From assembly GCA_947629735.1 (NCBI GenBank), contig CANREX010000068.1, forward strand, positions 1 to 7,674: a stretch of DNA of 7,674 nt, given 5' to 3'. This stretch comes from an uncultured Clostridia bacterium (GTDB lineage Bacteria > Bacillota > Clostridia > Christensenellales > Borkfalkiaceae). Of this stretch, positions 1 to 5,379 are shown piece after piece (the first letter of the stretch is position 1; the number at the start of each line of letters is the position of its first letter). The translations under genes were made by a program, and so were the position numbers. Below the pieces are notes generated by a model. That model made no database searches and was not told the DNA's origin. It was given only the letters and a program-made list of their open reading frames with translations.

Positions 1-757
1 CGGCGGGCATCTGCGAAAGTTCGTCCTCGGTCTTTGCGCATATGACCATGACTTCGCTGCCCTCTTTTTTTGCGTACTCCTTGACCTTGACGACGAAGGG
101 TATTTCGTCCTCGTCCTTGCCCATGTCGAATTCCGAGATGTTCGCGGCATATATGACGGGCTTTGCGGTCAAAAGGAACAGATTTTTAAGGTAGGGCTGT
201 TCGCTTTCCTCGCACTTGAAAAGGCGCGCGGGCTTTTCTTCGGAGAGGAACTTTTCCAGCTTTTCCAAAAACGCGTATTCCGCCGCGGCTTCCTTGTTCG
301 CGCCGCCCCGCGCCGTGTTGCGTATTCTGTCCTGCCGCTTGTTGACGGCTTCTATATCTGCCAAGATAAGCTCCAAAGTTATCGTGGTGATGTCCGCAAC
401 GGGGTCTATGACGTTGGAAACGTGCGTGACGTTCGCGTCCTCGAAGCACCGCACGACGTGCACTATCGCGTCACATTCGCGTATGTGGGAGAGGAATTTG
501 TTGCCCAGCCCTTCCCCGCGGGAAGCCCCCTTCACAAGCCCCGCGATGTCTACGAATTCCACGATGGCGGGGGTGACTTTCTTGCTTGCATACAGCGCGG
601 CGAGCTTATCCAACCTTTCGTCGGGCACGGCTACGACGCCCACGTTGGGCTCAATCGTGCAGAAAGGGTAGTTCGCGGCTTCCGCGCCAGCGTGCGTTAT
701 CGCGTTGAAGAGGGTGGACTTGCCTACGTTCGGCAGACCTACTACGCCTAATTTCAT
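1..757 (-). CDS. ychF: YchF-type (Obg-family) P-loop NTPase, C-terminus outside the window
   Basis: Reads from the ATG at 757-755 down to the window edge with no stop, giving 252 residues of a family usually about 365 long; most of the C-terminal TGS domain is missing. Visible motifs are the P-loop G7-LPNVGKST-15, the PFCTIEPN switch I region (31-38), the DIAGLVKGAS switch II (70-79), and NISE (206-209). That last stretch fits the NxxE motif of YchF, which replaces the NKxD of true GTPases and explains the family's ATP preference. A charged helical stretch at about 130-190 matches the coiled-coil insertion. YchF is a cytosolic ribosome-associated ATPase linked to translation and stress control. 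The start is supported by an AGAGG ribosome binding site (765-769) 7 bases upstream and the family-typical MKLGVVGLPNVGKST opening. The gene is divergent from argS. Confidence 0.96.
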   Translation of the reverse strand, partial: MKLGVVGLPNVGKSTLFNAITHAGAEAANYPFCTIEPNVGVVAVPDERLDKLAALYASKKVTPAIVEFVDIAGLVKGASRGEGLGNKFLSHIRECDAIVHVVRCFEDANVTHVSNVIDPVADITTITLELILADIEAVNKRQDRIRNTARGGANKEAAAEYAFLEKLEKFLSEEKPARLFKCEESEQPYLKNLFLLTAKPVIYAANISEFDMGKDEDEIPFVVKVKEYAKKEGSEVMVICAKTEDELSQMPA

Positions 758-785
758 AACAAAACCTCTTTTGATTACTTAGAAC

Positions 786-813
786 ATTATAATATAAATT
801 TCAAAAAATTCAA
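786..813 (-). promoter_or_regulatory. Sigma-A-like promoter for ychF
   Basis: On the minus strand, TTGAAT (813-808) and a perfect TATAAT (791-786) are separated by 16 bp. They lie about 29 bases upstream of the ychF start codon, leaving room for a short leader that includes the AGAGG site. Confidence 0.65.
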
Positions 814-832
814 AACGCTTTGCGGCTATTTG

Positions 833-859
833 TTGCCAAATTTTACCCGCTGTGATAAA
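833..859 (+). promoter_or_regulatory. Possible argS promoter (weak)
   Basis: TTGCCA (833-838) and TGTGATAAA (851-859, an extended TGn followed by GATAAA) are 15 bp apart from the end of the -35 to the -10 hexamer. A start near 866 would give a leader of only about 20 bases. The spacing is short and the -10 is imperfect, so this is tentative. The whole ychF-argS gap is 126 bp, which leaves no room for a T-box leader of normal size. Confidence 0.3.
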
Positions 860-883
860 ATTGGTAAAAAGGCAGACAAAATT

Positions 884-2566
884 ATGGACTACAAGAAGTA
901 TATTGCGCAAAAAATCAAGGTTGTAGGCGTGAGCGAAGAGGAGATATATTCCTCGATAGCCGTTCCGCCAGATACGTCGATGGGCGATTACGCCCTGCCC
1001 TGTTTCAAATTCGCGAAGGTTTTGCGCTCCTCGCCCGTTTCAATAGCCCAAAAGCTCGCGCAGGAGATCGCCGCGGACGACGTCATAGCTAAGATAACGG
1101 CTGTAAACGGCTATCTCAATTTTGCCATAAACCGCGGCTCGTTTGTAGCCGACACGCTCAAAACGATTGAAGAGCAGGGGGCGCGCTACGGCAGCTCGGA
1201 TATGGGCGCGGGCAAGACTATCTGCATAGACTATTCCTCGGTGAATATCGCAAAGCCCTTTCATATAGGGCATCTGTCCACGACCGTTCTGGGCAGTTCG
1301 CTCTACAAAATTTTCTCCTTTTTAGGCTACAACGTGGTGGGGATAAACCACCTCGGCGACTACGGCACGCAGTTCGGAAAGCTGATTTGCGCCTACAAAC
1401 ATTGGGGAAATAAAGAGGACGTCGACCGTCGCGGCATCTTCGCCGTCAACGAGCTGTATGTCCGCTTCAATTCGGAAGCGACAGAGGACATGGAAAGGGA
1501 GGCGCGGGAGTATTTCCGCCTCATCGAGAGCGGCGATAAAGAGGCGAACGAACTCTTCGAGTGGTTCAAATCCCTCACTTTGAAATACGTCGATAAGATT
1601 TACGAGCGGTTGGACGTCAAATTCGACAGCTACAACGGCGAACGCTTCTACACGGATAAAATGCAGCCCGTGATAGACGAGCTTAAAGCCAAAAATTTAT
1701 TGAAGGAGAGCGACGGCGCGAGCATTGTGGACTTGGAGGAATACGGCATGCCTCCCTGTCTTATATTGCGCTCGGACGGCGCGTCGCTGTACGCCACGCG
1801 CGATTTGGCGGCGGCGTACTACCGCAAAAAGACGTACGACTTCGATAAATGCCTGTACGTCGTCGCGTATCAGCAGAATCTGCACTTCAAGCAGATATTC
1901 AAGGTGCTGGAACTCCTCGGCAACGATTGGGCGAAAGACATGGTGCACGTCGCGTACGGCATGGTCTCCTTGGAGGACGGCGCGATGTCCACGAGAAACG
2001 GCAGAGTGGTGTGGCTGGAAGATGTCATCGATAAATGCGTCGAAAAGGCTTACGCGGTGCTGCAAGAGAAGAATCCCGACCTCGAAGACAAGGCGGACAT
2101 TGCGGAAAAGGTAGGCGTCGGCGCGGTGATATTCGGCGCGCTTTACAACAGCAAGATAAAGGACATAGTTTTTTCCTACGACAAGGTGCTTTCCTTCGAC
2201 GGCGAGACGGGCGTTTATTGCCAATACACCTGCGCCCGCGCCCGTTCGGTTCTGGAAAAGGCGGGAGCGTTCGTCGCGGCATATCCCGCGGGCTACGAGG
2301 CGGAAGAGCAGGAATTCGAGGTGGTGAAAGCCCTTTCCCGCTTCCCCGCGATAGTCAAGGACGCCGCGGAAAAATACGAGCCGAGCATTATAGCGAGATA
2401 CGCGGTGGACCTCTCCCAGAAATTCAACAAATTCTACTTCGACTGCAAGATTCTTGCGGCGGACGACGGGGTGAGAGAGCTGCGGCTTTGCATAACGCGC
2501 GCGACGTTGCAGACGCTTGAAAATTCGCTCGCCCTGCTCGGGATAAAAGTTCCCGAAAAGATGTGA
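884..2566 (+). CDS. argS: Arginyl-tRNA synthetase (class I)
   Basis: Cytosolic enzyme that charges tRNA-Arg with arginine using ATP. It has 560 residues from the ATG at 884, normal for bacterial ArgRS. The frame stays open upstream to a TTG at 830, but those 18 residues do not resemble the family. M884-DYKKYIAQKI is a typical ArgRS N-terminus, with a weak AAAAAGG (866-872) as a possible ribosome binding site. In order: the N-terminal additional domain (about 1-85, with GDYALP at 34-39), the catalytic Rossmann core with HIGH at residues 127-130, a KMSKS-equivalent AMSTRNG at 367-373 (degenerate signatures are common in ArgRS), and a C-terminal DALR anticodon-binding helical domain (about 440-560) ending in LLGIKVPEKM. 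The HAD phosphatase gene follows after 7 bp and is probably cotranscribed and translationally coupled. Confidence 0.97.
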   Translation: MDYKKYIAQKIKVVGVSEEEIYSSIAVPPDTSMGDYALPCFKFAKVLRSSPVSIAQKLAQEIAADDVIAKITAVNGYLNFAINRGSFVADTLKTIEEQGARYGSSDMGAGKTICIDYSSVNIAKPFHIGHLSTTVLGSSLYKIFSFLGYNVVGINHLGDYGTQFGKLICAYKHWGNKEDVDRRGIFAVNELYVRFNSEATEDMEREAREYFRLIESGDKEANELFEWFKSLTLKYVDKIYERLDVKFDSYNGERFYTDKMQPVIDELKAKNLLKESDGASIVDLEEYGMPPCLILRSDGASLYATRDLAAAYYRKKTYDFDKCLYVVAYQQNLHFKQIFKVLELLGNDWAKDMVHVAYGMVSLEDGAMSTRNGRVVWLEDVIDKCVEKAYAVLQEKNPDLEDKADIAEKVGVGAVIFGALYNSKIKDIVFSYDKVLSFDGETGVYCQYTCARARSVLEKAGAFVAAYPAGYEAEEQEFEVVKALSRFPAIVKDAAEKYEPSIIARYAVDLSQKFNKFYFDCKILAADDGVRELRLCITRATLQTLENSLALLGIKVPEKM

Positions 2567-2573
2567 TAAAAGC

Positions 2574-3221
2574 ATGTACAAAGCGGTAATTTTCGATTTG
2601 GACGGCACGCTCTTCGATACCCTGCCCGATATTCGGAGCGTGCTCAATATGACGCTCAAAAAGTTCGCGCTCAACGCCCTTTCCCGCGTAGAGGTCATGC
2701 GCTATATCGGCAACGGCGCAAGGGAGCTTGTAAGGCTCGCGATAGGGAAGGACAACGAGTACAGATTGGACGAAATTTTAACCCTATATAAGCGGCTGTA
2801 CGCGGAAAACGACGGCTCGCGCTCGCGCTTTTTCAAGGGCGAGAAAAAAACGCTTTTAAAGTTGAAGGAAGAGGGCGTGCGCATGGCGGTTTTCACCAAC
2901 AAGCCGCACAACGTCGCGCTGAAAACGGACGAAAATTACTTTTCCCGCTTCGGATTCGATTGCGTGCTCGGGCAGGTGGACGGCTTCCCGTTGAAGCCCG
3001 CGCCCGACGGCGTTTTCAAGATAGTCGAAAAGCTCGGCGTGAAAGTCGAAGAGTGCGTCTTTGTCGGCGACGGCGAGACGGACATCCGCACGGCTGAAAA
3101 CGCGGGAATGGACTGCATTTCGGTGCTGTGGGGCTATCGCACGCGGGGACAACTCGAAGCGGCGGGAGCGAAAAAATTCGCGCGCAGCTTCAAAGAGCTT
3201 TACGGCATGATAACAGAGTGA
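2574..3221 (+). CDS. HAD-superfamily phosphatase, phosphoglycolate-phosphatase-like
   Basis: 215 residues with all four HAD motifs. Motif I is D8-LDGTLFD-15 (nucleophile D8, acid D10), motif II is T108 in VFTNKP, motif III is K141 in FPLKPAP, and motif IV is GDGETD at 165-170. The helical insert between motifs I and II (about 17-90) is a C1 cap as in Gph/PpaX/PgmB-type enzymes, which hydrolyse small phosphomonoesters in the cytosol. The substrate cannot be told from the sequence: phosphoglycolate phosphatase, pyrophosphatase PpaX or a general sugar phosphatase are all possible. The gene starts 7 bp after the argS stop without a good ribosome binding site of its own, which suggests translational coupling to argS. 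No functional link to arginyl-tRNA synthesis is implied. Confidence 0.93.
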   Translation: MYKAVIFDLDGTLFDTLPDIRSVLNMTLKKFALNALSRVEVMRYIGNGARELVRLAIGKDNEYRLDEILTLYKRLYAENDGSRSRFFKGEKKTLLKLKEEGVRMAVFTNKPHNVALKTDENYFSRFGFDCVLGQVDGFPLKPAPDGVFKIVEKLGVKVEECVFVGDGETDIRTAENAGMDCISVLWGYRTRGQLEAAGAKKFARSFKELYGMITE

Positions 3222-3236
3222 AAAATTTTGAAAATC

Positions 3237-3253
3237 GCGGGAAAATTTCCCGC
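3237..3253. other. Perfect 17-bp palindrome after the argS-HAD pair
   Basis: GCGGGAAAATTTCCCGC is self-complementary around its central base and begins 15 bp after the HAD stop. On the plus strand no T-run follows, so it is not a canonical intrinsic terminator. It could still block exonucleases or act as a weak terminator. On the minus strand a T-rich stretch does follow, but no minus-strand gene ends here. Confidence 0.45.
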
Positions 3254-3260
3254 CAAACCA

Positions 3261-3289
3261 TTGCATTATGACGACGTTTGTGTTATCAT
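3261..3289 (+). promoter_or_regulatory. Promoter of the rubrerythrin gene
   Basis: TTGCAT (3261-3266), a 17-bp spacer, then TATCAT (3284-3289) preceded by TGT, an extended -10. A start near 3296 gives a leader of about 33 bases carrying the AAAGGAG ribosome binding site (3311-3317). An inverted repeat TTATGA (3266-3271) / TCATAA (3286-3291) straddles the spacer and overlaps both hexamers, so it could be an operator. It does not match the PerR box consensus as I know it. Confidence 0.65.
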
Positions 3290-3328
3290 AAACGGGATAA
3301 AATTCAAATAAAAGGAGTTTTTAAAATT

Positions 3329-3859
3329 ATGAAAAGATGTACTGTTTGCGGCGAAATAGTCGCCGACGACGTAGAAGTATGCCCCGTATGCAAGGCAAAG
3401 ACGTTCACGCCCGTAGAAGAGGGCAAGACCGTTTACGCGTGCGAGCACAAAGTAGGCGACGGCGTTGTCGAAGATAAAGAGGTTATGGAAGGTCTGCGCG
3501 CTCATTTCAACGGCGAGTGCACGGAAGTCGGCATGTACCTCGCTATGGCGAGAGTGGCGGAAAGAGAGGGCTATCCGGAAGTTGCGGAAGCGTTCAAGCG
3601 CTATGCTTATGAAGAAGCCGATCACGCTTCCAAGTTTGCGGAACTCTTGGGCGAAGTCGTCACCGATTCCACCAAGAAGAACCTCGAACTGCGCGCGGCT
3701 GCGGAAGCGGGCGCATGCGAAGGCAAGCTCGCTATCGCGAAGAGGGCCAAACAGCTCGGCTACGACGCCATTCACGACACCGTTCACGAGATGGCTAAGG
3801 ACGAAGCCCGCCACGGCGCAGGCTTTGCGGGTCTTTTGAAGAGATATTTCGGCAAATAA
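3329..3859 (+). CDS. rbr: Rubrerythrin with N-terminal rubredoxin domain (reverse type)
   Basis: 176 residues. The N-terminus carries a rubredoxin-like iron centre with CxxC pairs at C4/C7 and C18/C21. A ferritin-like di-iron four-helix domain follows (about 50-176), with candidate ligands E63, E96-x2-H99, E126 or E131, and E159-x2-H162. This order is the reverse of classical rubrerythrin and is known from Clostridium acetobutylicum, where such proteins act as peroxide reductases in the cytosol during oxygen stress. The start is the ATG at 3329, 11 bases after GGAG (3314-3317). An in-frame upstream extension to 3278 is rejected because it would run through the promoter and ribosome binding site. 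The gene is monocistronic, with its own promoter and a strong terminator at 3881. The electron donor is not encoded nearby. Confidence 0.94.
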   Translation: MKRCTVCGEIVADDVEVCPVCKAKTFTPVEEGKTVYACEHKVGDGVVEDKEVMEGLRAHFNGECTEVGMYLAMARVAEREGYPEVAEAFKRYAYEEADHASKFAELLGEVVTDSTKKNLELRAAAEAGACEGKLAIAKRAKQLGYDAIHDTVHEMAKDEARHGAGFAGLLKRYFGK

Positions 3860-3880
3860 TTTCTATACGCTTTAATTTAA

Positions 3881-3906
3881 GGGGCGGCGGTTGCCGCCCC
3901 TTTTTT
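3881..3906 (+). terminator. Intrinsic terminator after rubrerythrin
   Basis: Perfect 8-bp GC stem GGGGCGGC / GCCGCCCC with a GGTT loop, followed directly by six T. It lies 21 bp after the rubrerythrin stop codon. Confidence 0.95.
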
Positions 3907-4000
3907 ATGCCCGTTTTTCCGTTTTTGCCGTCTTTTTGCCGCTTTTTTGCGGGGTTTTACGCTTATCGGCGCGTTAATTTCTTGTTTTTTGCGTAATTTT
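3901..4000. other. Intergenic stretch with T-tracts near helical spacing
   Basis: No gene is seen between the rubrerythrin terminator and the Cys-rich gene. T-runs of 4-6 bases start at 3901, 3914, 3922, 3933, 3943 and 3955, then at 3985 and 3997. They are separated by short GC-rich CCG/GCC blocks, and the mean spacing of the first six is about 11 bp. Phased A/T tracts are known to bend DNA. A low-complexity degenerate repeat is the alternative reading. Confidence 0.4.
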
Positions 4001-4031
4001 CCCGCGGCGTAACCTCGTTGACGTCTTTCGG

Positions 4032-4040
4032 CATACTATA
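4032..4040 (+). promoter_or_regulatory. Possible -10 element of the Cys-rich gene, sporulation-sigma-like
   Basis: CATACTATA matches the sigma-K -10 pattern CATAnnnTA and is one base from the sigma-E pattern CATACAAT. The usual -35 partners are not clear: an AC at 4012-4013 lies 18 bp upstream, and TTGACG (4018-4023) is too close for a sigma-A promoter with TATAAA (13-bp gap). Weak evidence on its own. Confidence 0.35.
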
Positions 4041-4049
4041 AAGTAAAGA

Positions 4050-4071
4050 GGCAAGGGGGAAAACCTTTGCC
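4050..4071 (+). promoter_or_regulatory. Hairpin in the 5' leader of the Cys-rich gene
   Basis: GGCAAGGG (4050-4057) pairs with CCTTTGCC (4064-4071) as eight pairs with one G-U, around a GGAAAA loop. If transcription starts just after the CATACTATA element, this hairpin sits at the very 5' end of the mRNA, a position known to stabilise transcripts. Only TTTAA follows, so it is unlikely to be a terminator. Confidence 0.5.
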
Positions 4072-4103
4072 TTTAATAAAACAAAAGACAAGGGTTATCG
4101 ATT

Positions 4104-4418
4104 ATGTGCAATAACTGTAATTCCTGCGGCTGCAACTGCGGCGGCGGACTGCTTTCGTTTATCGGCAACGCCCTCTCGCGCGGCAATTCCTGCGGCTGCA
4201 ACAGCTGCAACGGCGGTTGCGGGTGCAACGGCGGTTATAACGCCGCCGCTTATGCGGACTTCGGCGCGTCTTACGGCTGCGTATCCTGCGGGTGCGGAAC
4301 GTCCCCCTACGCGGGCTGGGACGGTTGCGGCTGGGTGACGTCGGCTCAGAGCCAAAACAACGGCTGTAATAACGGCTGCGGCTGTAATAACGGCTGCAAC
4401 TGCGGCTGCGGCAACTGA
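4104..4418 (+). CDS. Small Cys/Gly/Asn-rich protein of unknown function
   Basis: 104 residues including 20 Cys, about 25 Gly and 18 Asn, no His or Lys and a single Arg (R26). The cysteines form three clusters: C2-C12 and C30-C41 (CGC, CNSC and CNC spacings), C59-C75, and a C-terminal array C88-C102 built on GCNNGC units. Between them are a short hydrophobic patch LLSFI (16-20) and an aromatic stretch with Y45, Y50, F53, Y57, Y69, W72 and W77. No signal peptide or membrane segment is seen. The start has a ribosome binding site AAGGG (4090-4094) 9 bases upstream. The gene stands alone between terminators, with a hairpin leader. I do not recognise a family. Candidate roles are a disulfide-linked spore-coat or surface protein, a metal-binding protein, or a modified-peptide precursor (the C-terminus recalls the Gly/Cys-rich core of microcin B17, but no modifying enzymes are nearby). 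Confidence 0.8.
   Translation: MCNNCNSCGCNCGGGLLSFIGNALSRGNSCGCNSCNGGCGCNGGYNAAAYADFGASYGCVSCGCGTSPYAGWDGCGWVTSAQSQNNGCNNGCGCNNGCNCGCGN
4119..4202 (+). repeat. 18-nt direct repeat inside the Cys-rich gene
   Basis: AATTCCTGCGGCTGCAAC occurs identically at 4119-4136 and 4185-4202, 66 bp apart and in frame, encoding NSCGCN both times. Confidence 0.9.
4362..4397 (+). repeat. Perfect tandem 18-nt repeat encoding GCNNGC twice
   Basis: GGCTGTAATAACGGCTGC is present twice back to back (4362-4379 and 4380-4397), in frame. Identity extends to synonymous positions, so this looks like a recent slippage expansion of the C-terminal cysteine array. Confidence 0.95.
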
Positions 4419-4425
4419 AAATAAA

Positions 4426-4451
4426 GGGGCGGAAAAATTTCCGTCCCTTTT
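4426..4451 (+). terminator. Intrinsic terminator after the Cys-rich gene
   Basis: GGGGCGGAA (4426-4434) pairs with TTCCGTCCC (4439-4447), nine pairs with one G-U around a 4-base loop, followed by TTTT (4448-4451). It starts 8 bases after the stop codon. Confidence 0.85.
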
Positions 4452-4474
4452 AACGTCTGTCCCTTTTAACGTTT
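4443..4474 (+). repeat. 16-bp tandem duplication of the terminator tail
   Basis: GTCCCTTTTAACGTCT (4443-4458) is followed at once by GTCCCTTTTAACGTTT (4459-4474), 15 of 16 bases the same. The unit contains part of the terminator's 3' arm plus its T-run. Confidence 0.85.
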
Positions 4475-4511
4475 GGTATATCGCCCGCAAAAGCAGTTAA
4501 AAATATAATAT

Positions 4512-5285
4512 ATGAAGTATCTCGGCGGGCTGTATAAATATTTTACGGATAAGCGCTTTTCGACGATTTCGGGCACACTCGTATATTTTCTGCTTATGTC
4601 GGTCGCGCCCTTTTTGTTCTGGCTCACGCTGATAGTGGGCTCGGTGGACCTTTCGTCCGTGCTTTCAAACAGCCTGTTCGAGGCGATTTCCCCCGTCTTG
4701 GGGTATTTAAAGACGTCTGCCGAGGGTGCGACGGGCAGCGCGGGGGTGGTGTTGATAGTGACGTCTCTGTGGTCGTCAACCAATTTTTTCTATCACCTGC
4801 GCCGCAGCGGGGAGATAATTTACGATAAAAAGGTGTGCAAGGGCGGACTGCGTTTGCGGTTCGCCTCGCTGCTGATCGTTTTCGCCACGCTGTTTTTCGT
4901 CGCGGGCGCGGCGGCAGTGCCCTTTTTGAGCTATAACGTGCTCGATTTCATCATGCCGACGGCGGTGGCGGACGTCATCTCGATAATTTTTCTGAGCATG
5001 TTCGCGCTGTTCGCGGCATATCTTTTAAACCTCTTCGCCTGCCCGTATAAACTCACTTTCGACGCGGCGATGCCGGGAAGCCTGCTCACGACCGCGCTGT
5101 GGCTCCTCGGCGCGACGGGCTTCACCGTCTATCTGCGCTTCGCCAACCCGCAAAAACTCTACGGCGCGATAGCCGCGATAATCGTGTTCCTGCTGTGGTG
5201 CTACGTCATGATAAACGCCCTCGTCCTCGGCATAATTTACAACAGTCGATATCTCCCCGACCGCACCGCGTTAAAGCGTTTTTAA
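4512..5285 (+). CDS. YihY/BrkB-family integral membrane protein
   Basis: 257 residues, somewhat shorter than many family members. Six hydrophobic segments are visible at about 22-44, 76-95, 116-139, 152-176, 188-208 and 216-242, the expected topology of YihY/BrkB proteins. Family-like features are the GTLVYFLLMSVAPFLF first helix, the WSSTNFFYHLRRSGEIIY loop (87-104) and the C-terminal YGAIAAIIVFLLWCYVMINALVLG segment, which is also the most conserved part. The family was once called ribonuclease BN, a name since dropped, and its members lack an agreed function; cell-envelope location is certain, transport is a guess. No clear Shine-Dalgarno precedes the ATG at 4512, and no convincing promoter is seen in the 93-bp gap, so read-through past the 4426 terminator is possible. 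The positively charged end RTALKRF is probably cytosolic. Confidence 0.9.
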   Translation: MKYLGGLYKYFTDKRFSTISGTLVYFLLMSVAPFLFWLTLIVGSVDLSSVLSNSLFEAISPVLGYLKTSAEGATGSAGVVLIVTSLWSSTNFFYHLRRSGEIIYDKKVCKGGLRLRFASLLIVFATLFFVAGAAAVPFLSYNVLDFIMPTAVADVISIIFLSMFALFAAYLLNLFACPYKLTFDAAMPGSLLTTALWLLGATGFTVYLRFANPQKLYGAIAAIIVFLLWCYVMINALVLGIIYNSRYLPDRTALKRF

Positions 5286-5336
5286 ACAGTTTTGAATTGT
5301 TTTTGAAGCGTTTTAAGGCGTTTTTAGAGCAATTTT
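5279..5336. repeat. Helically phased T-tracts between convergent genes
   Basis: Runs of 4-5 T begin at 5279, 5290, 5300, 5311, 5321 and 5333, spaced 11, 10, 11, 10 and 12 bp. Degenerate units such as GCGTTTTTAAA, GTTTTTGAAGC and GCGTTTTTAGA make it look like an 11-bp tandem repeat. Most of it lies in the 94-bp gap between the yihY-type gene and the cupin gene, which holds no gene and no clear hairpin terminator. Confidence 0.65.
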
Positions 5337-5379
5337 ATGGCAATTGAATAAGGCGTTGCCCGCTTTCCCGCTTTAAAAA

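Noticed and set aside
216..671. Plus-strand open frame opposite ychF
   Set aside because: ychF motifs are unambiguous on the minus strand; the plus-strand product is low-complexity Ser/Ala-rich.
830..883. N-terminal extension of ArgRS from a TTG
   Set aside because: The extra 18 residues do not look like ArgRS, and the TTG overlaps the likely promoter region; the ATG at 884 gives the standard N-terminus.
758..883. T-box or other riboswitch before argS
   Set aside because: The gap is too short and half is taken by the ychF promoter and leader; no T-box-like conserved element or terminator hairpin is seen.
1697..2698. 333-codon open frame on the minus strand opposite argS
   Set aside because: Arises from the codon bias of argS; the product is Arg/Val/His-rich without recognisable motifs, and argS is certain on the other strand.
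3266..3814. 182-codon minus-strand open frame opposite rubrerythrin
   Set aside because: Shadow of the rubrerythrin gene; it spans that gene's promoter and shows no domain.
4362..4410. CRISPR-like or satellite repeat array
   Set aside because: The repeats are in-frame coding units of the Cys-rich protein with no spacers.
4095..4490. 131-codon minus-strand open frame opposite the Cys-rich gene
   Set aside because: Ala/Val-rich product is what the complement of a Cys/Gly/Asn repeat gene yields; no suitable ribosome binding site, and it runs through the terminator at 4426.
4504..4509. TATAAT just before the membrane-protein gene
   Set aside because: Only 2 bp separate it from the ATG at 4512, so transcription from it would start inside the gene; no matching -35 was found.
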